This document shows, one piece after another, positions 8,146-18,598 of a stretch of 64,000 nt of DNA. Source of the stretch: an uncultured Verrucomicrobiota bacterium (GTDB lineage: Bacteria > Verrucomicrobiota > Kiritimatiellia > Kiritimatiellales > Tichowtungiaceae); assembly GCA_903826865.1 (NCBI GenBank), contig CAIKGD010000016.1, forward strand, positions 1-64,000, written 5' to 3'. A program made the position numbers and the translations under genes. The notes beneath the pieces were generated by a model. The model was not told the DNA's origin, did no database searches, and worked only from the letters and a program-made list of their open reading frames with translations. Positions within the stretch are counted from its first letter, which is position 1. Each line of letters opens with the position of its first letter.

Positions 8146-9339
8146 ATGAAACAAGCGGTAATCGAAAAAAGACATTTTATTGTTGATTATATCCGGAAAT
8201 TCCAGCCCGTTCCTCGACATGTCATTTCGGATCAATTCAAAATGAACCGCGCTACGGTCGGAAACATCGTTGAGGCTCTGATTAAAAACGGGGTTGTAAT
8301 GGAGCTGCCCGTTCTGCAAATGAATGCACGGCCTGCCGGGCGGCCGCCTATTGGACTTAAACTGAATCCCGCCGCCGGATGCTTTATCGGAGTAGATATG
8401 TATGACTGCCGGTTAACGGCTGTACTGACAGATTTTGAATGTCATCCGGTCGTTGAACATCTGGCTTCTTTCCGCCGAAACGCTTCCGCCAACGTCATAC
8501 TAAAAACCGTTCAGCAGGCCGTCTGCGCACTGCTTGAACAGTCCGGTAAGCACAAAAAAAAACTCGGAGGAATCGGTCTGAGTCTTCCCGGTCGGATTAA
8601 TCTTAAAACAGGAGTCACGGTGGAGTATTACCGCATCCCTCACTGGCAGAACATTCCCTTTGCCGAGTCGCTCAGCACCACTTTTAAAACGCCGGTTTTT
8701 GTTGAGCATAACAGCAGCACGGTCGCACTGGCCGAGGCTTGGAATAATCATCCGCAAGCTTCGGGAGTGGTCGCTTCTATTCTCATCCGAACCGGCGTAT
8801 CCTTTGGCATTGTCCAAAACCGCGAAATTATTAACAGCGGCACTTACAGCGCGGGTGAACTGGGTCATACCGTCATCAATTTTCAAGGCCCTCTTTGTAG
8901 ATGCGGCCGCAAAGGTTGTCTGGAAACCTATGTGTCTGGAGCCGCTCTTGCGCGAATTACCGAAGAAAAAGCTAGTGAAAATCCCGGCTGGCCGGGTGCA
9001 AAAGCGTTACAAAACAGCTTTGATGCCGATCTGATTTGCGGGCTGGCAGAATCAGGAGACCCGATTAGCCGGGACATACTCCGCACCATGTTCAGGCACC
9101 TTTGTATCGGTCTCGACACTATCATGTGTCTCTATGCGCCGGACATTATTACGATTGATGGAATATTCAACAAAGCCGCCCATCTGCTGCATGAAGCCAT
9201 CGAAATGCACTGTATGCCCTCTCTCCTGATCAACACAAAAATCTGCATTGCTCACTATGACAATAAGACCGGTGCTGTTGGAGCGGCTCTGCTGGCCGCA
9301 TCCCGTGTCTGCAATCCGCTGCATCATCTTTTACAATGA
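8146..9339 (+). CDS. ROK-family transcriptional regulator
   Basis: This 397-residue protein has an N-terminal winged helix-turn-helix (about residues 10-60, VISDQFKMNRATVGNIVEAL) followed by a ROK domain. The ROK zinc site is visible as CRCGRKGCLETY, and GELGHTVI and GAVGAALLA are also present. At the kinase catalytic position the usual ND pair reads HN (VEHNSSTVALAE), so the sugar-kinase Asp seems lost, as expected for a sensor. ROK regulators respond to sugars or sugar phosphates. Transcribed away from the transketolase operon, it is the likely local regulator, which supports a sugar-derived substrate. No clear ribosome site precedes the ATG. Confidence 0.88.
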   Translation: MKQAVIEKRHFIVDYIRKFQPVPRHVISDQFKMNRATVGNIVEALIKNGVVMELPVLQMNARPAGRPPIGLKLNPAAGCFIGVDMYDCRLTAVLTDFECHPVVEHLASFRRNASANVILKTVQQAVCALLEQSGKHKKKLGGIGLSLPGRINLKTGVTVEYYRIPHWQNIPFAESLSTTFKTPVFVEHNSSTVALAEAWNNHPQASGVVASILIRTGVSFGIVQNREIINSGTYSAGELGHTVINFQGPLCRCGRKGCLETYVSGAALARITEEKASENPGWPGAKALQNSFDADLICGLAESGDPISRDILRTMFRHLCIGLDTIMCLYAPDIITIDGIFNKAAHLLHEAIEMHCMPSLLINTKICIAHYDNKTGAVGAALLAASRVCNPLHHLLQ

Positions 9340-9545
9340 TGCGCAGGATAGCGTCGTGCGTGCGCGGAAAGCGCCAGAACAGGGTTTTAGGAATTCATAA
9401 AACTTTTCCGGACACATACTCCGGCTCGACCTGCTGAAAATACGATCAATTCGGTCGATCAAATGCGGACAGCGCTCACTGTTTGCCGAAGCCGGAGAGA
9501 AACAGAGCGTGGTCTTATCGCACCACGGCTGTTACAAAAAATCCG

Positions 9546-9860
9546 CTATTTGTAAAAAACCGCAAGCCAAACGGTTCGTCCGTTTCCGGCGGTTTTTTCA
9601 ACGCGATGTCGTGTTCCCGCCGGAATGTTCAGATAATCGCCGACAGTCATATCCTCCAGCCGGTCGTTCAGTCGAATTCGCGCAAAGCCTTCCAGTAACA
9701 GCACCCACTCGTTTTCCGGCTGATTATACCAGAACCCCGCCGGCGAAGCCTGTCCAAACGAAACAATCCGTTCGATACGAACATTCGTTGCTGATAATAA
9801 TTCCGCGAAAATCTCTTGCGGCATATTCTTTGGAATTTGCCCGAACAGGTTATTTTTCAT
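9546..9860 (-). CDS. Small cupin-domain protein
   Basis: The product is a single cupin barrel of about 104 residues, with RIERIVSFGQASPAGFW, NEWVLLLEGFARI, VGDYLNIPAGTRHRVE and a WLAVFYK end. The ORF could start at 9902, but homologous small cupins usually open near the NLFGQIP segment, so I chose the Met at 9860. The first metal-site motif is imperfect (one Glu in NEW) while the IPAGTRHRVE motif keeps a His. Function is unknown; it may bind a metal and a small molecule. It is convergent with the ROK gene and is not obviously part of either operon. Confidence 0.7.
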   Translation of the reverse strand: MKNNLFGQIPKNMPQEIFAELLSATNVRIERIVSFGQASPAGFWYNQPENEWVLLLEGFARIRLNDRLEDMTVGDYLNIPAGTRHRVEKTAGNGRTVWLAVFYK

Positions 9861-9995
9861 TTGCCCGCTAATGTACACGAACCGGCATGAATAAAAATTC
9901 ATTTATCCGGGGCGAGTGTTTCTGAAAAATCGTGTGCTTTGCGGACGCTTTCTTTCTTCCGTTTTCAGACCTTCCCCGGCATCATTCTCCGCTTA

Positions 9996-11969
9996 ATGAA
10001 CCACCATAATTCTTATGACGTCATTGTCGTCGGGGGCGGACACGCCGGTTGCGAAGCCGCGTTGGCAGCAGCGCGACTGGGGGCCAACACTGTTATTTTA
10101 AGTATAGATAAGAAATTTATCGGTCGCATGTCGTGCAACCCTTCAATTGGAGGAATTGCTAAGTCACACATTACATGCGAGTTAGATGCTTTAGGCGGCG
10201 AACAGGCGCGCAACACCGACTATACTGGGATTCAGTTCCGCACTCTTAACACTCGCAAAGGACCGGCGGTTCAGGCCTTCCGCGCGCAGTGCGATAAAGA
10301 TCGCTACCCTGCCCGGTTGCAAGCCATTCTGGGTCTTCAAAAAAACCTCGCAGTATATGAAGCCGTTGTCACAGGAATTTGGACGGAGGCTGGACAGGTA
10401 CGCGGAATAGTTCTGGAATCCGGTGAAAAAATTGCAGGCAAAGCGGTCGTGCTGACCTCTGGAACGTTTATGTGCGGTCGTGTAATGATAGGTCAAACCG
10501 TAATTCATGAAGGCCGCTGGGGCGAACGGTCTGTTGATGCTATTTCGATATCCCTAAAAAATATGGGGTTTGAATTGGGCCGGATGAAAACCGGCACGCC
10601 GCCAAGGCTTCACAAAGACAGTATAGATTATTCGAAAATGGCGATCCAGCCCGGCGACAATCCGCCTCCGTTTTTCTCGCGCTCTGCGCGAAATGCGGCG
10701 AAGGAGCAACGATTAGGAACCGGCCATCCGCCCTCAGCAAAAACAGCTGTTCTACGTGGAACTCAAGATTGGGAGTTTTCGACCGCGATCTACCACTCTT
10801 TGCCCGCCAAAAAAAGTTCCATGTGGAACATTCGGGAAATTGACCGGCGCAACCTTGTTTCTGATAACCTGTCTCAGTTGCCGTGCTGGTTGACTCATAC
10901 GACAGAAAAAACCCATCAGATAATCGCTGATAATCTCGAAAAGAGTTCCTTATACGGCGGGTTGGTGGAAGGCACTGGAGTCCGGTACTGTCCATCTATT
11001 GAAGATAAGGTCGTAAAATTCCCGCAGAGAGCCTCGCATCATGTTTTTATCGAGCCGGAAGGTCGCAATAATATCCGAATTTATCCAAACGGAACATCTA
11101 ACAGTCTACCGGAGGATGTGCAAATTGAAATGATACATTCTATTCCTGGTCTGGAAAAAGCGATTTTTATCCGGCCTGCTTACGCTATAGAATACGATTA
11201 TGCACCGCCAACACAACTTTCAAAAACGCTAGAAACCAAGCAGGTGGAAAATCTCTATTTTGCGGGTCAAATCAATGGTACAACCGGTTATGAAGAGGCC
11301 GCCGGACAAGGATTTGTAGCCGGTGTCAACGCAGCGCGTAAAATTTTAGGACTTCCTGCATTTATTCTTGGTCGCGACGAAGCCTATATCGGGGTGCTGA
11401 TCGATGACTTGGTTCTGAAAGGAACCGATGAGCCGTACCGAATGTTTACGTCGCGTGCAGAACACCGGCTAACGCTTCGACAAGACAATGCCTGGTTCCG
11501 GCTTCATGCTCACGCCAAAGAGCTTGGTATTGTTTCGAACGAAGATCTGGAAAAAACGGCGCAGATGCAGTTGCAAACAGATCAGGAAATTGGACGGCTT
11601 AAGAAAAAATTTCACTCGGGTGCCTCGCTTGCGCAAATTCTAAGCCGTCCGGATTGCCATTATGCCGAATTGCCGGGCAGCCAGCCGGAGCTTCCTGTAG
11701 AAGTAATTGAACAGGTTGAAATCGCTATCAAGTACGAAGGCTATATCAAGCGGGAAAAGGGTCGCATAATGTCTTTCCAAACGCTGGAAAGGCAGCGGCT
11801 CCCGGTCGATTTTGATTATGATATCATTACCGCCCTGCGGTTTGAATCCCGCGAAAAGTTGAAAAAAATACGTCCCGAAACCCTCGGGCAAGCCTCGCGC
11901 ATATCGGGCGTCAATCCGGCTGATATTTCGATCCTGTCGGTGTGGCTTAAGGCCAAGCATAATATATGA
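9996..11969 (+). CDS. mnmG: tRNA uridine-5-carboxymethylaminomethyl modification enzyme MnmG
   Basis: MnmG (GidA) is the FAD-binding partner of MnmE and installs the cmnm5 modification on wobble U34 of certain tRNAs. The N-terminal dinucleotide motif [84 protein letters not shown] and [15 protein letters not shown] are all present. I used the ATG at 9996 because the upstream 19 codons of the ORF lack family similarity. The protein is about 657 residues, longer than E. coli MnmG (629), owing to an extra stretch of some 55 residues between PPPFFS and QLPCWLTHT. That stretch contains two parS-like palindromes, reported separately. Confidence 0.95.
   Translation: MNHHNSYDVIVVGGGHAGCEAALAAARLGANTVILSIDKKFIGRMSCNPSIGGIAKSHITCELDALGGEQARNTDYTGIQFRTLNTRKGPAVQAFRAQCDKDRYPARLQAILGLQKNLAVYEAVVTGIWTEAGQVRGIVLESGEKIAGKAVVLTSGTFMCGRVMIGQTVIHEGRWGERSVDAISISLKNMGFELGRMKTGTPPRLHKDSIDYSKMAIQPGDNPPPFFSRSARNAAKEQRLGTGHPPSAKTAVLRGTQDWEFSTAIYHSLPAKKSSMWNIREIDRRNLVSDNLSQLPCWLTHTTEKTHQIIADNLEKSSLYGGLVEGTGVRYCPSIEDKVVKFPQRASHHVFIEPEGRNNIRIYPNGTSNSLPEDVQIEMIHSIPGLEKAIFIRPAYAIEYDYAPPTQLSKTLETKQVENLYFAGQINGTTGYEEAAGQGFVAGVNAARKILGLPAFILGRDEAYIGVLIDDLVLKGTDEPYRMFTSRAEHRLTLRQDNAWFRLHAHAKELGIVSNEDLEKTAQMQLQTDQEIGRLKKKFHSGASLAQILSRPDCHYAELPGSQPELPVEVIEQVEIAIKYEGYIKREKGRIMSFQTLERQRLPVDFDYDIITALRFESREKLKKIRPETLGQASRISGVNPADISILSVWLKAKHNI
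10748..10763. promoter_or_regulatory. parS-like palindrome 1 (inside mnmG)
   Basis: TGTTCTACGTGGAACT differs by a single base within the 14-base core from GTTCCACGTGGAAC, a common form of the ParB-binding parS site. The right half GTGGAAC is perfect. It lies in the non-conserved insertion of mnmG, a gene often near parAB and the origin. Confidence 0.5.
10815..10830. promoter_or_regulatory. parS-like palindrome 2 (inside mnmG)
   Basis: AGTTCCATGTGGAACA matches the parS core GTTCCACGTGGAAC with one change. It lies 67 bases (centre to centre) from the first site. Two near-consensus sites this close together are unlikely by chance, and parS sites usually cluster. Confidence 0.5.
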
Positions 11970-12095
11970 TTAATTATACGTAATAATATTATAATAAACC
12001 ATTTATAGCTTTATATTAGGCCGCCCCTTATTTATAAGACCGGTTCACTTCCTGCAGCAGAGATGCTTCACGGCAACGCGGCGGATGGTTGATGG

Positions 12096-13478
12096 TCACT
12101 TCTTCGCTTTCCGCTTCTTCTCTTCGATATCCGGACGTGATCGCGCAACAAACTTGAGATCAACCGGTGCACCTTCGAGGCCGAAAGCCTTACGGATTAC
12201 GTGATCAAGATAACGCTTATAGGACGATGTGGCGCGCAAGATGTTGTTAACAAAGAGCTTAACGCGAACAGGTTTTATGCCGGCCTGTGTAGCGTAATAA
12301 ATTTTAAGCGGTCGGCCGTTTACACTGGGCGGCGGATTTTTCTGAACCGCATCCTGAAGAATCCGGTTTAGCACACCGGTGGAAAGCTTGAGTTGCACCT
12401 GATCGGCAATGTAGTCGATCATTTCTACCGTGCGGCGTATGTTGTAACCGGACTTTGCTGAAAGAAAGAGCAGGGGAGCAAAGTCGAGAAACGGCATTTC
12501 TTTGCGCAACGCCGGTTCGTATTTTGTTTGTGTAACCTCTTCTTCTTCAGCGAGATCCCATTTGTTTACGGCCAGAATACAGCCTTTTTGCGCTTCGATG
12601 ATTTTTGAGGCCAGTTTTTTATCCTGAAGTTTCGGCCCCTCGGTGGCATCCATCAGCAAAATAACCACATCCGCACTTTCGATGCTCTCCTCGGCCCGCA
12701 AATTACTGTAGTGCTCGACCGCGCCCGAAAGCCGGGTGCGCCGGTTTATACCTGCCGTGTCAATCAGCAGATAATGCCGGGCATGCGGGCCGCTACCAAT
12801 GGTGAAAGGAATTTCAATGCTGTCACGCGTAGTACCTGGAATTTCAGAGACAATCACTCGTTCGCTATTTAATAACCTGTTGATATAAGATGACTTACCG
12901 GAATTAGGCCGCCCGACCACGGCCACGCGAAGCGGGATGCTGCTTTCTCGCGGCAACGCGGCAGGAAGTTTTTCCAGAGCCGCCTGCAACAGCGGATCTA
13001 TGCCCCGGTTATGGAGCGCAGAAACCGGGAAAACCGGAAAACCAAGCTTTTCAAACTCAAGCGCCTGTTCATCGCGGGCGGGCGTGTCGGTTTTATTCGC
13101 GGCAATAAATACCGGACGGTTTGCGCGGTGAAGCAGCCGGGCGACCTCTTCATCCATAGGAACGAGCCCCGTGGTGATATCCACGACAAAAATTATGGCC
13201 GCCGCATCTTCAATGGCCACCGCGACCTGTTTGTGCGTGCTATCCATAATAATGTCGTGCGCCGAACCGGAATCCATTGTTCCCAGCCCGCCTGTGTCGA
13301 TTAAATCAAAATACTGTTCGTTCCAAACCGCTTCGCAAACCACACGGTCACGTGTTACGCCGCATTCTTCGTGCACAATCGAGACGCGCCGGCCGACAAT
13401 CCGGTTAAAAAGGGCCGATTTCCCTATGTTTGGGCGGCCGACGATGGCTATGGTTCGCGTTTGGGCGGATGTGCTCAT
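12096..13478 (-). CDS. der: Ribosome biogenesis GTPase Der (EngA)
   Basis: Der is a double-GTPase needed for assembly of the 50S ribosomal subunit. The 460-residue protein has two tandem G domains: GRPNIGKSALFN, DTGG and NKTD in the first, and GRPNSGKSSYIN, DTAGI and NKWD in the second. A C-terminal KH-like domain (about 350-440) follows, with the family motif NGRPLKIYYATQ and a basic tail EEKKRKAKK. It is convergent with mnmG across a 126-base AT-rich gap, so it is a separate transcript. Confidence 0.96.
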   Translation of the reverse strand: MSTSAQTRTIAIVGRPNIGKSALFNRIVGRRVSIVHEECGVTRDRVVCEAVWNEQYFDLIDTGGLGTMDSGSAHDIIMDSTHKQVAVAIEDAAAIIFVVDITTGLVPMDEEVARLLHRANRPVFIAANKTDTPARDEQALEFEKLGFPVFPVSALHNRGIDPLLQAALEKLPAALPRESSIPLRVAVVGRPNSGKSSYINRLLNSERVIVSEIPGTTRDSIEIPFTIGSGPHARHYLLIDTAGINRRTRLSGAVEHYSNLRAEESIESADVVILLMDATEGPKLQDKKLASKIIEAQKGCILAVNKWDLAEEEEVTQTKYEPALRKEMPFLDFAPLLFLSAKSGYNIRRTVEMIDYIADQVQLKLSTGVLNRILQDAVQKNPPPSVNGRPLKIYYATQAGIKPVRVKLFVNNILRATSSYKRYLDHVIRKAFGLEGAPVDLKFVARSRPDIEEKKRKAKK

Positions 13479-13584
13479 TTAAAAATTTCCCGATCAGGCG
13501 CACATTGAACGGGTTGCGGCTTGCAAAAGCAACCCTCTTCGTATAAATCAATATCAAGATTCAGTCTAAATAAAGGAGGACGCC

Positions 13585-14082
13585 ATGGCTCAAATTACCT
13601 TTAAAGGCTCGCCGATAAAAACATCAGGAACCCTGCCTGCCAAAGGAAGCGCCGCACCGGACTTCACGCTTACTAAGCAGGATCTCTCGGAGACGGTGCT
13701 GGCCGATTATAAAGGCAAGCGGCTTATACTGAATATTTTTCCAAGTATTGATACCGGTGTCTGTGCTATGTCGGTTCGGAAATTCAACGAAAAAGCCGCA
13801 GCGCTGAAAAATACGGTTGTGCTCTGTGTTTCCATGGACCTGCCGTTCGCTCAGGGCCGGTTCTGCGGTGCAGAAGGAATAAAAAACGCGATTACCGCTT
13901 CGGCGTTCCGCTCTGCGTTTGGAGATCATTACGGTGTAATCATTGCCGAAGGTCCGCTGGCCGGACTGCTTTCGCGCGCTGTAGCAGTTATAAACGAAAA
14001 CGGCAAAGTGATCTACACCGAGCAGGTTCCGGAAATAACGCAGGAGCCGGATTACGACGCTGCATTAGCCGCTCTTAAATAA
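13585..14082 (+). CDS. tpx: Thiol peroxidase (Tpx-type peroxiredoxin)
   Basis: Tpx reduces hydrogen and organic peroxides using thioredoxin. The 165-residue length is typical. The peroxidatic Cys60 sits in [17 protein letters not shown] and the resolving Cys94 in [13 protein letters not shown], the atypical 2-Cys pattern. A strong AAAGGAGGA site precedes the ATG. It opens a cluster with a glutathione-peroxidase-like protein (10 bases later) and MsrA, so the three probably form a peroxide-defence operon. A small hairpin (GGGTTGC...GCAACCC) lies in the upstream region. Confidence 0.95.
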   Translation: MAQITFKGSPIKTSGTLPAKGSAAPDFTLTKQDLSETVLADYKGKRLILNIFPSIDTGVCAMSVRKFNEKAAALKNTVVLCVSMDLPFAQGRFCGAEGIKNAITASAFRSAFGDHYGVIIAEGPLAGLLSRAVAVINENGKVIYTEQVPEITQEPDYDAALAALK

Positions 14083-14092
14083 GGAGCCGGGC

Positions 14093-14641
14093 ATGAAATC
14101 TGTTTTGTCTGCGCTTGCCGGCTTTTTTGTGACTGCCGGATCTGTTCTTGCTGCGGATTCTGTCTATGATTTCACCCCGGACTCTATTAGCGGAAAGCCG
14201 CAGGCCTTATCGAATTATAAAGGGCAGGTGTTGCTGATCGTCAATACGGCCAGCAAATGCGGTTTTACCAAGCAATACACCGGGCTTCAGCTTCTATACG
14301 AAAAGTATGAAGTCGGAGGTTTTGCGGTACTTGGCTTTCCCGCCAACAACTTTATGGGGCAGGAGCCCGGCACCAACGAAGAAATCCAGCAGTTCTGTAC
14401 TGCGCGGTTCAACGTCACCTTTCCGATGTTTGCAAAAATCTCTGTGAAAGGCGGCGACATTCATCCGCTCTATGCCTGGCTGACGTCGCACCCGAACGGC
14501 GCGCCGGTTTCGTGGAACTTCAATAAATTCCTAATCGGCCGGGACGGTAATCTCATCGCACACTTCGGCAGCCGCACAGCACCGGGATCCGAAGAATTAA
14601 CTGCAGCAATTGAAAAGGCCCTGAACCAGTCGGCCCCCTGA
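14093..14641 (+). CDS. Secreted glutathione-peroxidase-family thiol peroxidase
   Basis: The 182-residue protein begins with a signal peptide (hydrophobic run ending SVLAA), so it should act in the periplasm. The GPx fold is clear: NTASKCGFTKQYTGLQ with the catalytic Cys56 in place of selenocysteine, GFPANNFMGQEPG with a second conserved position, and WNFNKFLIGRDG. Cys-type bacterial GPx enzymes usually take electrons from thioredoxin-like donors rather than glutathione. Its placement between tpx and msrA supports oxidative-stress defence. Confidence 0.9.
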   Translation: MKSVLSALAGFFVTAGSVLAADSVYDFTPDSISGKPQALSNYKGQVLLIVNTASKCGFTKQYTGLQLLYEKYEVGGFAVLGFPANNFMGQEPGTNEEIQQFCTARFNVTFPMFAKISVKGGDIHPLYAWLTSHPNGAPVSWNFNKFLIGRDGNLIAHFGSRTAPGSEELTAAIEKALNQSAP

Positions 14642-14656
14642 AGGTCTAAATCGGAT

Positions 14657-15208
14657 ATGAAACTTTTTTTGTTCAACATCCTGATCGTTGCAGTTGCCGG
14701 ATGCGCTCTGGCAGAAGGAGGCGCTATGAAAACTGAAAAGGCAACTTTTGCAGCCGGATGCTTCTGGGGCGTCGAATCTGCGTTCCGGCAAGTGGACGGT
14801 GTGGTCGACACACAGGTCGGCTATACAGGCGGCCGAACGCTCGATCCCACCTACAAAGAAGTTTGTACGGACACCACCGGCCATGCTGAGGCGATAGAAA
14901 TCACCTTCGATCATTCGAAAGTTTCCTACGAAAAGCTTCTGGAGCTGTTCTGGCGAATGCACGATCCGACGCAAGTGAACCGTCAGGGACCGGATGTCGG
15001 TACGCAATACCGCTCTGCCATCTTTTATCATTCGCCGGAACAAAACGTCTCTGCAGAGGCCTCCATATCCGCGCTCAACAAGAGCGGAAAATATAAAAAG
15101 CCGGTTGCCACACAAATTCTGCCGGCCACTTCGTTCTACCGCGCCGAGGAATATCACCAGCGCTACTTCGAAAAAAACGGCGGGCCTGCCTGCCATGTTT
15201 TTAAGTAA
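14657..15208 (+). CDS. msrA: Peptide methionine sulfoxide reductase MsrA, probably lipoprotein or exported
   Basis: MsrA reduces the S-epimer of methionine sulfoxide in proteins. The catalytic [10 protein letters not shown], the [21 protein letters not shown] block and the [11 protein letters not shown] block are present. The 183-residue ORF begins with a hydrophobic segment ending [10 protein letters not shown], whose Cys could be a lipobox, pointing to an envelope location. A cytosolic start at the internal Met (14726) just before the domain is the alternative. It is the last gene of the tpx cluster. Confidence 0.92.
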   Translation: MKLFLFNILIVAVAGCALAEGGAMKTEKATFAAGCFWGVESAFRQVDGVVDTQVGYTGGRTLDPTYKEVCTDTTGHAEAIEITFDHSKVSYEKLLELFWRMHDPTQVNRQGPDVGTQYRSAIFYHSPEQNVSAEASISALNKSGKYKKPVATQILPATSFYRAEEYHQRYFEKNGGPACHVFK

Positions 15209-15354
15209 CACCGAATACGAAACGTAAGTTGTTTGGCGTGTTCCGTTTCGGCCGTTTGACCAATCCATTATTACGCCAACTCGATTCCCCGCGCTTCCAG
15301 GTTGCTTTTTCCCGGCAGGTGCGTAGATTGTCCGCCCTTATGTCCGGAGCCCCT

Positions 15355-17172
15355 ATGAAGAACGAGAAAATCCGCAATGTCGCGATCATCGCGCACGTCG
15401 ACCACGGCAAAACCACGCTGGTCGATCAAATCATCAAACAAGCGCATATTCTGCGCGACAACGAAGCTTTTCAGGAATGTCTGCTCGACAGCAACGACCT
15501 CGAGCGCGAGCGCGGCATTACGATTCTCTCGAAAAACATCAGCATTGTTTATAACGGCGTGAAGATCAACATCATCGACACCCCCGGCCACAGCGACTTC
15601 GGCGGACAGGTTGAGCGCGTGCTCAACCTCGCCGACGGGGTGCTTCTGCTGGTGGATGCCGCCGAAGGTCCGATGCCGCAAACGCGTTTCGTGCTCGATA
15701 AGGCGCTGGAACTGAATTTAAAACCGGTTGTGGTTATCAATAAAGTGGACAAGCCGGATGCGCGCTGTGACGAAGTTCACAACATGATTTTCGATCTGTT
15801 CGCCGAACTCGAAGCCAATAATGACCAGCTCGACTTCCCGATGATTTACGCCAGCGGACGTGATGGCTGGGCCGTTACCGACCTGAACGATCCGCGTGAC
15901 TCCATCAAACCACTGATGGATGCTATTGTGAAATATATTCCCGGCCCTCCAGTTAAAGAGGGGCCCGTTCAGATGCAGGCGACGACGCTCGACTATTCCG
16001 ATTATGTCGGCCGCATCGGCATCGGTCGCGTCTATCGCGGCACGCTGGATCTGAAAACTCCTGTTTGCATCATTAAGCGCGACGGCTCTGTGCGGCCAGT
16101 TCAGCTCAAAGAACTGCAAACCTTCGAGGGGCTCGGCCGGGTTAAAACCCAAAGCATCCCATGCGGCGACCTTTGCGCCATTTCCGGTATTGTGGACATC
16201 GACATCGGCGACACCATTGCACACATCGACCATCCCGAAGCGCTGCCGATGATCGCACTCGACGAACCGACGCTCTCCATGACTTTCCGTGTTAACGACT
16301 CGCCGTTTTTCGGGCAGGACGGCAAATATGTTACCAGCCGCCACATCCGCGAACGTCTGCTTAAAGAAACCGAACGCGATGTGGCGCTGCGCGTTGAAGA
16401 AAGTAGCGGCGACTCCTTTGTTGTCAGCGGCCGCGGCGTCCTTCACCTTTCCATTCTCATCGAAACCATGCGCCGGGAAGGCTTCGAACTGACAGTGGCC
16501 CAGCCGCGCGTGATCATGCATACCCATCACGGCAAAAAAGAGGAGCCGATCGAAATTCTCACGGTGGACGTTCCGGACGAATACGCCGGCAAGGCCATCG
16601 AACTGGTCGGCCAGCGGCGCGGTGAAATGCTCCGGATGGATCAGCACGGCCTTCGCAAAAACATGTCGTTCCATATCCCCACTCGCGGACTGATCGGCCT
16701 GCGCAGTAAAATGATGACTGCCACAGCGGGTGAGGCCGTCATTTCACACCGCTTCATTCACTACGGCCCGTACGCCGGGGAAATCAACCAGCGCAATAAC
16801 GGCGTCATGATCAGTATGGCCAACGGAAAGTCCGTGGCGTTTGCCATCGACGCCCTGCAGCTGCGCGGCATCTTTTTCATTGATCCGGGTGAAGAGTGTT
16901 ACGAAGGCATGATCGTCGGCGAACACTGCCTCGACAAAGATCTGCTCGTCAACGCACAGAAAGCCAAACAGCTTACCAACATGCGCGCGTCCGGTTCCGA
17001 CCGCGCCATGAAAATCGCGCCGGCGCAGAAACTAAGCCTGGAAGAGGCGCTTGAATATATCAAAGAAGACGAACTGGTTGAAGTGACGCCCCGCCACGTG
17101 CGCCTGCGCAAACGCTATCTCACCGATAATGAGCGCAAACGGATGAAACGCTCTGCGGCTGAAGAAGAGTGA
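15355..17172 (+). CDS. typA: Translational GTPase TypA/BipA
   Basis: TypA is an EF-G-like GTPase that assists ribosome assembly and stress adaptation. From the ATG at 15355 the protein is 605 residues, the family norm; the 42 upstream ORF residues are not family-like. A GGAG lies 8 bases before this ATG, which supports it. Motifs seen are [27 protein letters not shown], and the C-terminal [14 protein letters not shown] and [13 protein letters not shown]. It stands alone after the antioxidant cluster. Confidence 0.95.
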   Translation: MKNEKIRNVAIIAHVDHGKTTLVDQIIKQAHILRDNEAFQECLLDSNDLERERGITILSKNISIVYNGVKINIIDTPGHSDFGGQVERVLNLADGVLLLVDAAEGPMPQTRFVLDKALELNLKPVVVINKVDKPDARCDEVHNMIFDLFAELEANNDQLDFPMIYASGRDGWAVTDLNDPRDSIKPLMDAIVKYIPGPPVKEGPVQMQATTLDYSDYVGRIGIGRVYRGTLDLKTPVCIIKRDGSVRPVQLKELQTFEGLGRVKTQSIPCGDLCAISGIVDIDIGDTIAHIDHPEALPMIALDEPTLSMTFRVNDSPFFGQDGKYVTSRHIRERLLKETERDVALRVEESSGDSFVVSGRGVLHLSILIETMRREGFELTVAQPRVIMHTHHGKKEEPIEILTVDVPDEYAGKAIELVGQRRGEMLRMDQHGLRKNMSFHIPTRGLIGLRSKMMTATAGEAVISHRFIHYGPYAGEINQRNNGVMISMANGKSVAFAIDALQLRGIFFIDPGEECYEGMIVGEHCLDKDLLVNAQKAKQLTNMRASGSDRAMKIAPAQKLSLEEALEYIKEDELVEVTPRHVRLRKRYLTDNERKRMKRSAAEEE

Positions 17173-17187
17173 GTTTTCCGCTGCGGC

Positions 17188-17382
17188 TCAATGCATCAGC
17201 CAATAGACGATAAAAACCAGACCGACCACGATCAGCAGGCCAACGGCCAGCGCAATCAGCAGGCACCCGGCGGTTCGGGTATCGACCTTATACCCGATTT
17301 CCTGACTTAACGTATCGCGGTACGGATTGGGAACCGGACGGTCGCGTCGCCAAGGTCGTTTTTTTGATGGCTGTTCGATCAT
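17188..17382 (-). CDS. Small single-pass membrane protein of unknown function
   Basis: This 64-residue protein has a basic, proline-rich N-terminal half (KKRPWRRDRPVPNPYRD) and one C-terminal membrane segment rich in Leu, Ile and Val, ending IVYWLMH. I do not recognise a family. It lies downstream of larC on the same strand and convergent with typA. Coding status is plausible from its length, composition and position but not proven. Confidence 0.5.
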   Translation of the reverse strand: MIEQPSKKRPWRRDRPVPNPYRDTLSQEIGYKVDTRTAGCLLIALAVGLLIVVGLVFIVYWLMH

Positions 17383-17424
17383 GATTCACCCGGGCTCACA
17401 ATGTAAGGAAACCCCTGATAGAAA

Positions 17425-18594
17425 TCAACGGCTTTTGAAGGCCGCTTGCGCCAAAGCTAAGACCTCTTTCAGCGGCGCACCGGTCGCTTCAGCCAATTTT
17501 CGGCAGTCATCATATTCCGGCGTCACCGAACAGGCTCTGCCGTTAATAGAACTTATTTTAACCCGCACAGAGCCCTGCGGCGTGTTCACTGTTTTTTCGC
17601 AGCGCTGTGCCGCGGTGCGTTCTACCGGGTAGCGGCGAATGCCGATAGTCGTGGTCTCGGAAAATATAATTTCTTCTACGTTCTCTTGAAGCGCAGCGGG
17701 CGCAAGAACGGAAAGCGTAACTGCGGGGCGGTTCTTTTTCATCTGAACCGGCGTCAGCCAGACATCGAGCGCGCCAGCTTTGAAAAGCCGTTCCATCACA
17801 TAATCAAAAATCTGCGGACTGCTGTCATCGATGTTGGTTTCAAAAACCAGCAGTTCCGGGTTCTCCGGTGTTTGGAGAAATCCGGTCTCTACGCGCAACA
17901 CGTTTGGAATATCGAGATCCCAGCCGCCCGCGCCGTACGCTGTTTTTTCAGAAACAAAACCTGCCGGACGCTCACCAAAGCCGTCGCAAAGCACCGCGAG
18001 CAGTGCAGCGCCGGTCGGCGTAAGCAGTTCTTTTTCGATACTGCCGTGCGTATACGGAATGCCGGTCAAAAGTTCCGTTGTCGCGGGCGCGGGAATCGGC
18101 AGAACACCGTGCGCGCATTTTATAAACCCGCAGCCGGTTCGCAACGAACCGGCAAAAACTTTTTCAACGCCAAGAGATTCGAGCCCGGACACCGTTCCGA
18201 CAATATCAATAATGGCGTCTATGCCGCCGACTTCATGAAAATGGATTTTTTCCACCTTTGTGCCGTGAACCTTCGCCTCCGCTTCCGCCAGCTTTTCGAA
18301 AACGGCGATACTGCGCGCCTTTACCGTTGCGCTGAGCCCGGTGGATTCAATAATTTTGACGATGTCGGCGAGATGCCGGTGCGGCTGATGTTCTGCCGGA
18401 TCAAGCTCTACATCAAAATGCGTTGCGCTGATTCCGTGCTTCATCACTTTGTTAATTTTGAGTTGATAGCCCGAAACGGGCAGGGCGCTCACCGTTTCCC
18501 GAAACGTTTTTTCTAGTAGACCCGCATCCAGCAGCGCGCCGACAAACATATTGCCGCTGACTCCGGAAAATCCACTCAGATACATCGCCTTCAT
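17425..18594 (-). CDS. larC: Nickel-pincer cofactor biosynthesis protein LarC
   Basis: LarC inserts nickel into the pincer cofactor by CTP-dependent cyclometallation. The 389-residue single-frame protein opens with MKAMYLSGFSGVSGNMFVGALLDAG and contains HFHEVGGIDAIIDIVG and ETNIDDSSPQIFDYVMERLF, all family hallmarks. In some bacteria larC is split by a programmed frameshift; here it is one ORF. It is the last of the larE-larB-larC run. No larA (lactate racemase) is in the window. Confidence 0.93.
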   Translation of the reverse strand: MKAMYLSGFSGVSGNMFVGALLDAGLLEKTFRETVSALPVSGYQLKINKVMKHGISATHFDVELDPAEHQPHRHLADIVKIIESTGLSATVKARSIAVFEKLAEAEAKVHGTKVEKIHFHEVGGIDAIIDIVGTVSGLESLGVEKVFAGSLRTGCGFIKCAHGVLPIPAPATTELLTGIPYTHGSIEKELLTPTGAALLAVLCDGFGERPAGFVSEKTAYGAGGWDLDIPNVLRVETGFLQTPENPELLVFETNIDDSSPQIFDYVMERLFKAGALDVWLTPVQMKKNRPAVTLSVLAPAALQENVEEIIFSETTTIGIRRYPVERTAAQRCEKTVNTPQGSVRVKISSINGRACSVTPEYDDCRKLAEATGAPLKEVLALAQAAFKSR

Positions 18595-18598
18595 AAAA

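Noticed and set aside
9557-9599. AAAACCGC...GCGGTTTTTT terminator-like hairpin
   Set aside because: It lies inside the 3' end of the cupin coding sequence and the stem has a long loop; probably coincidental.
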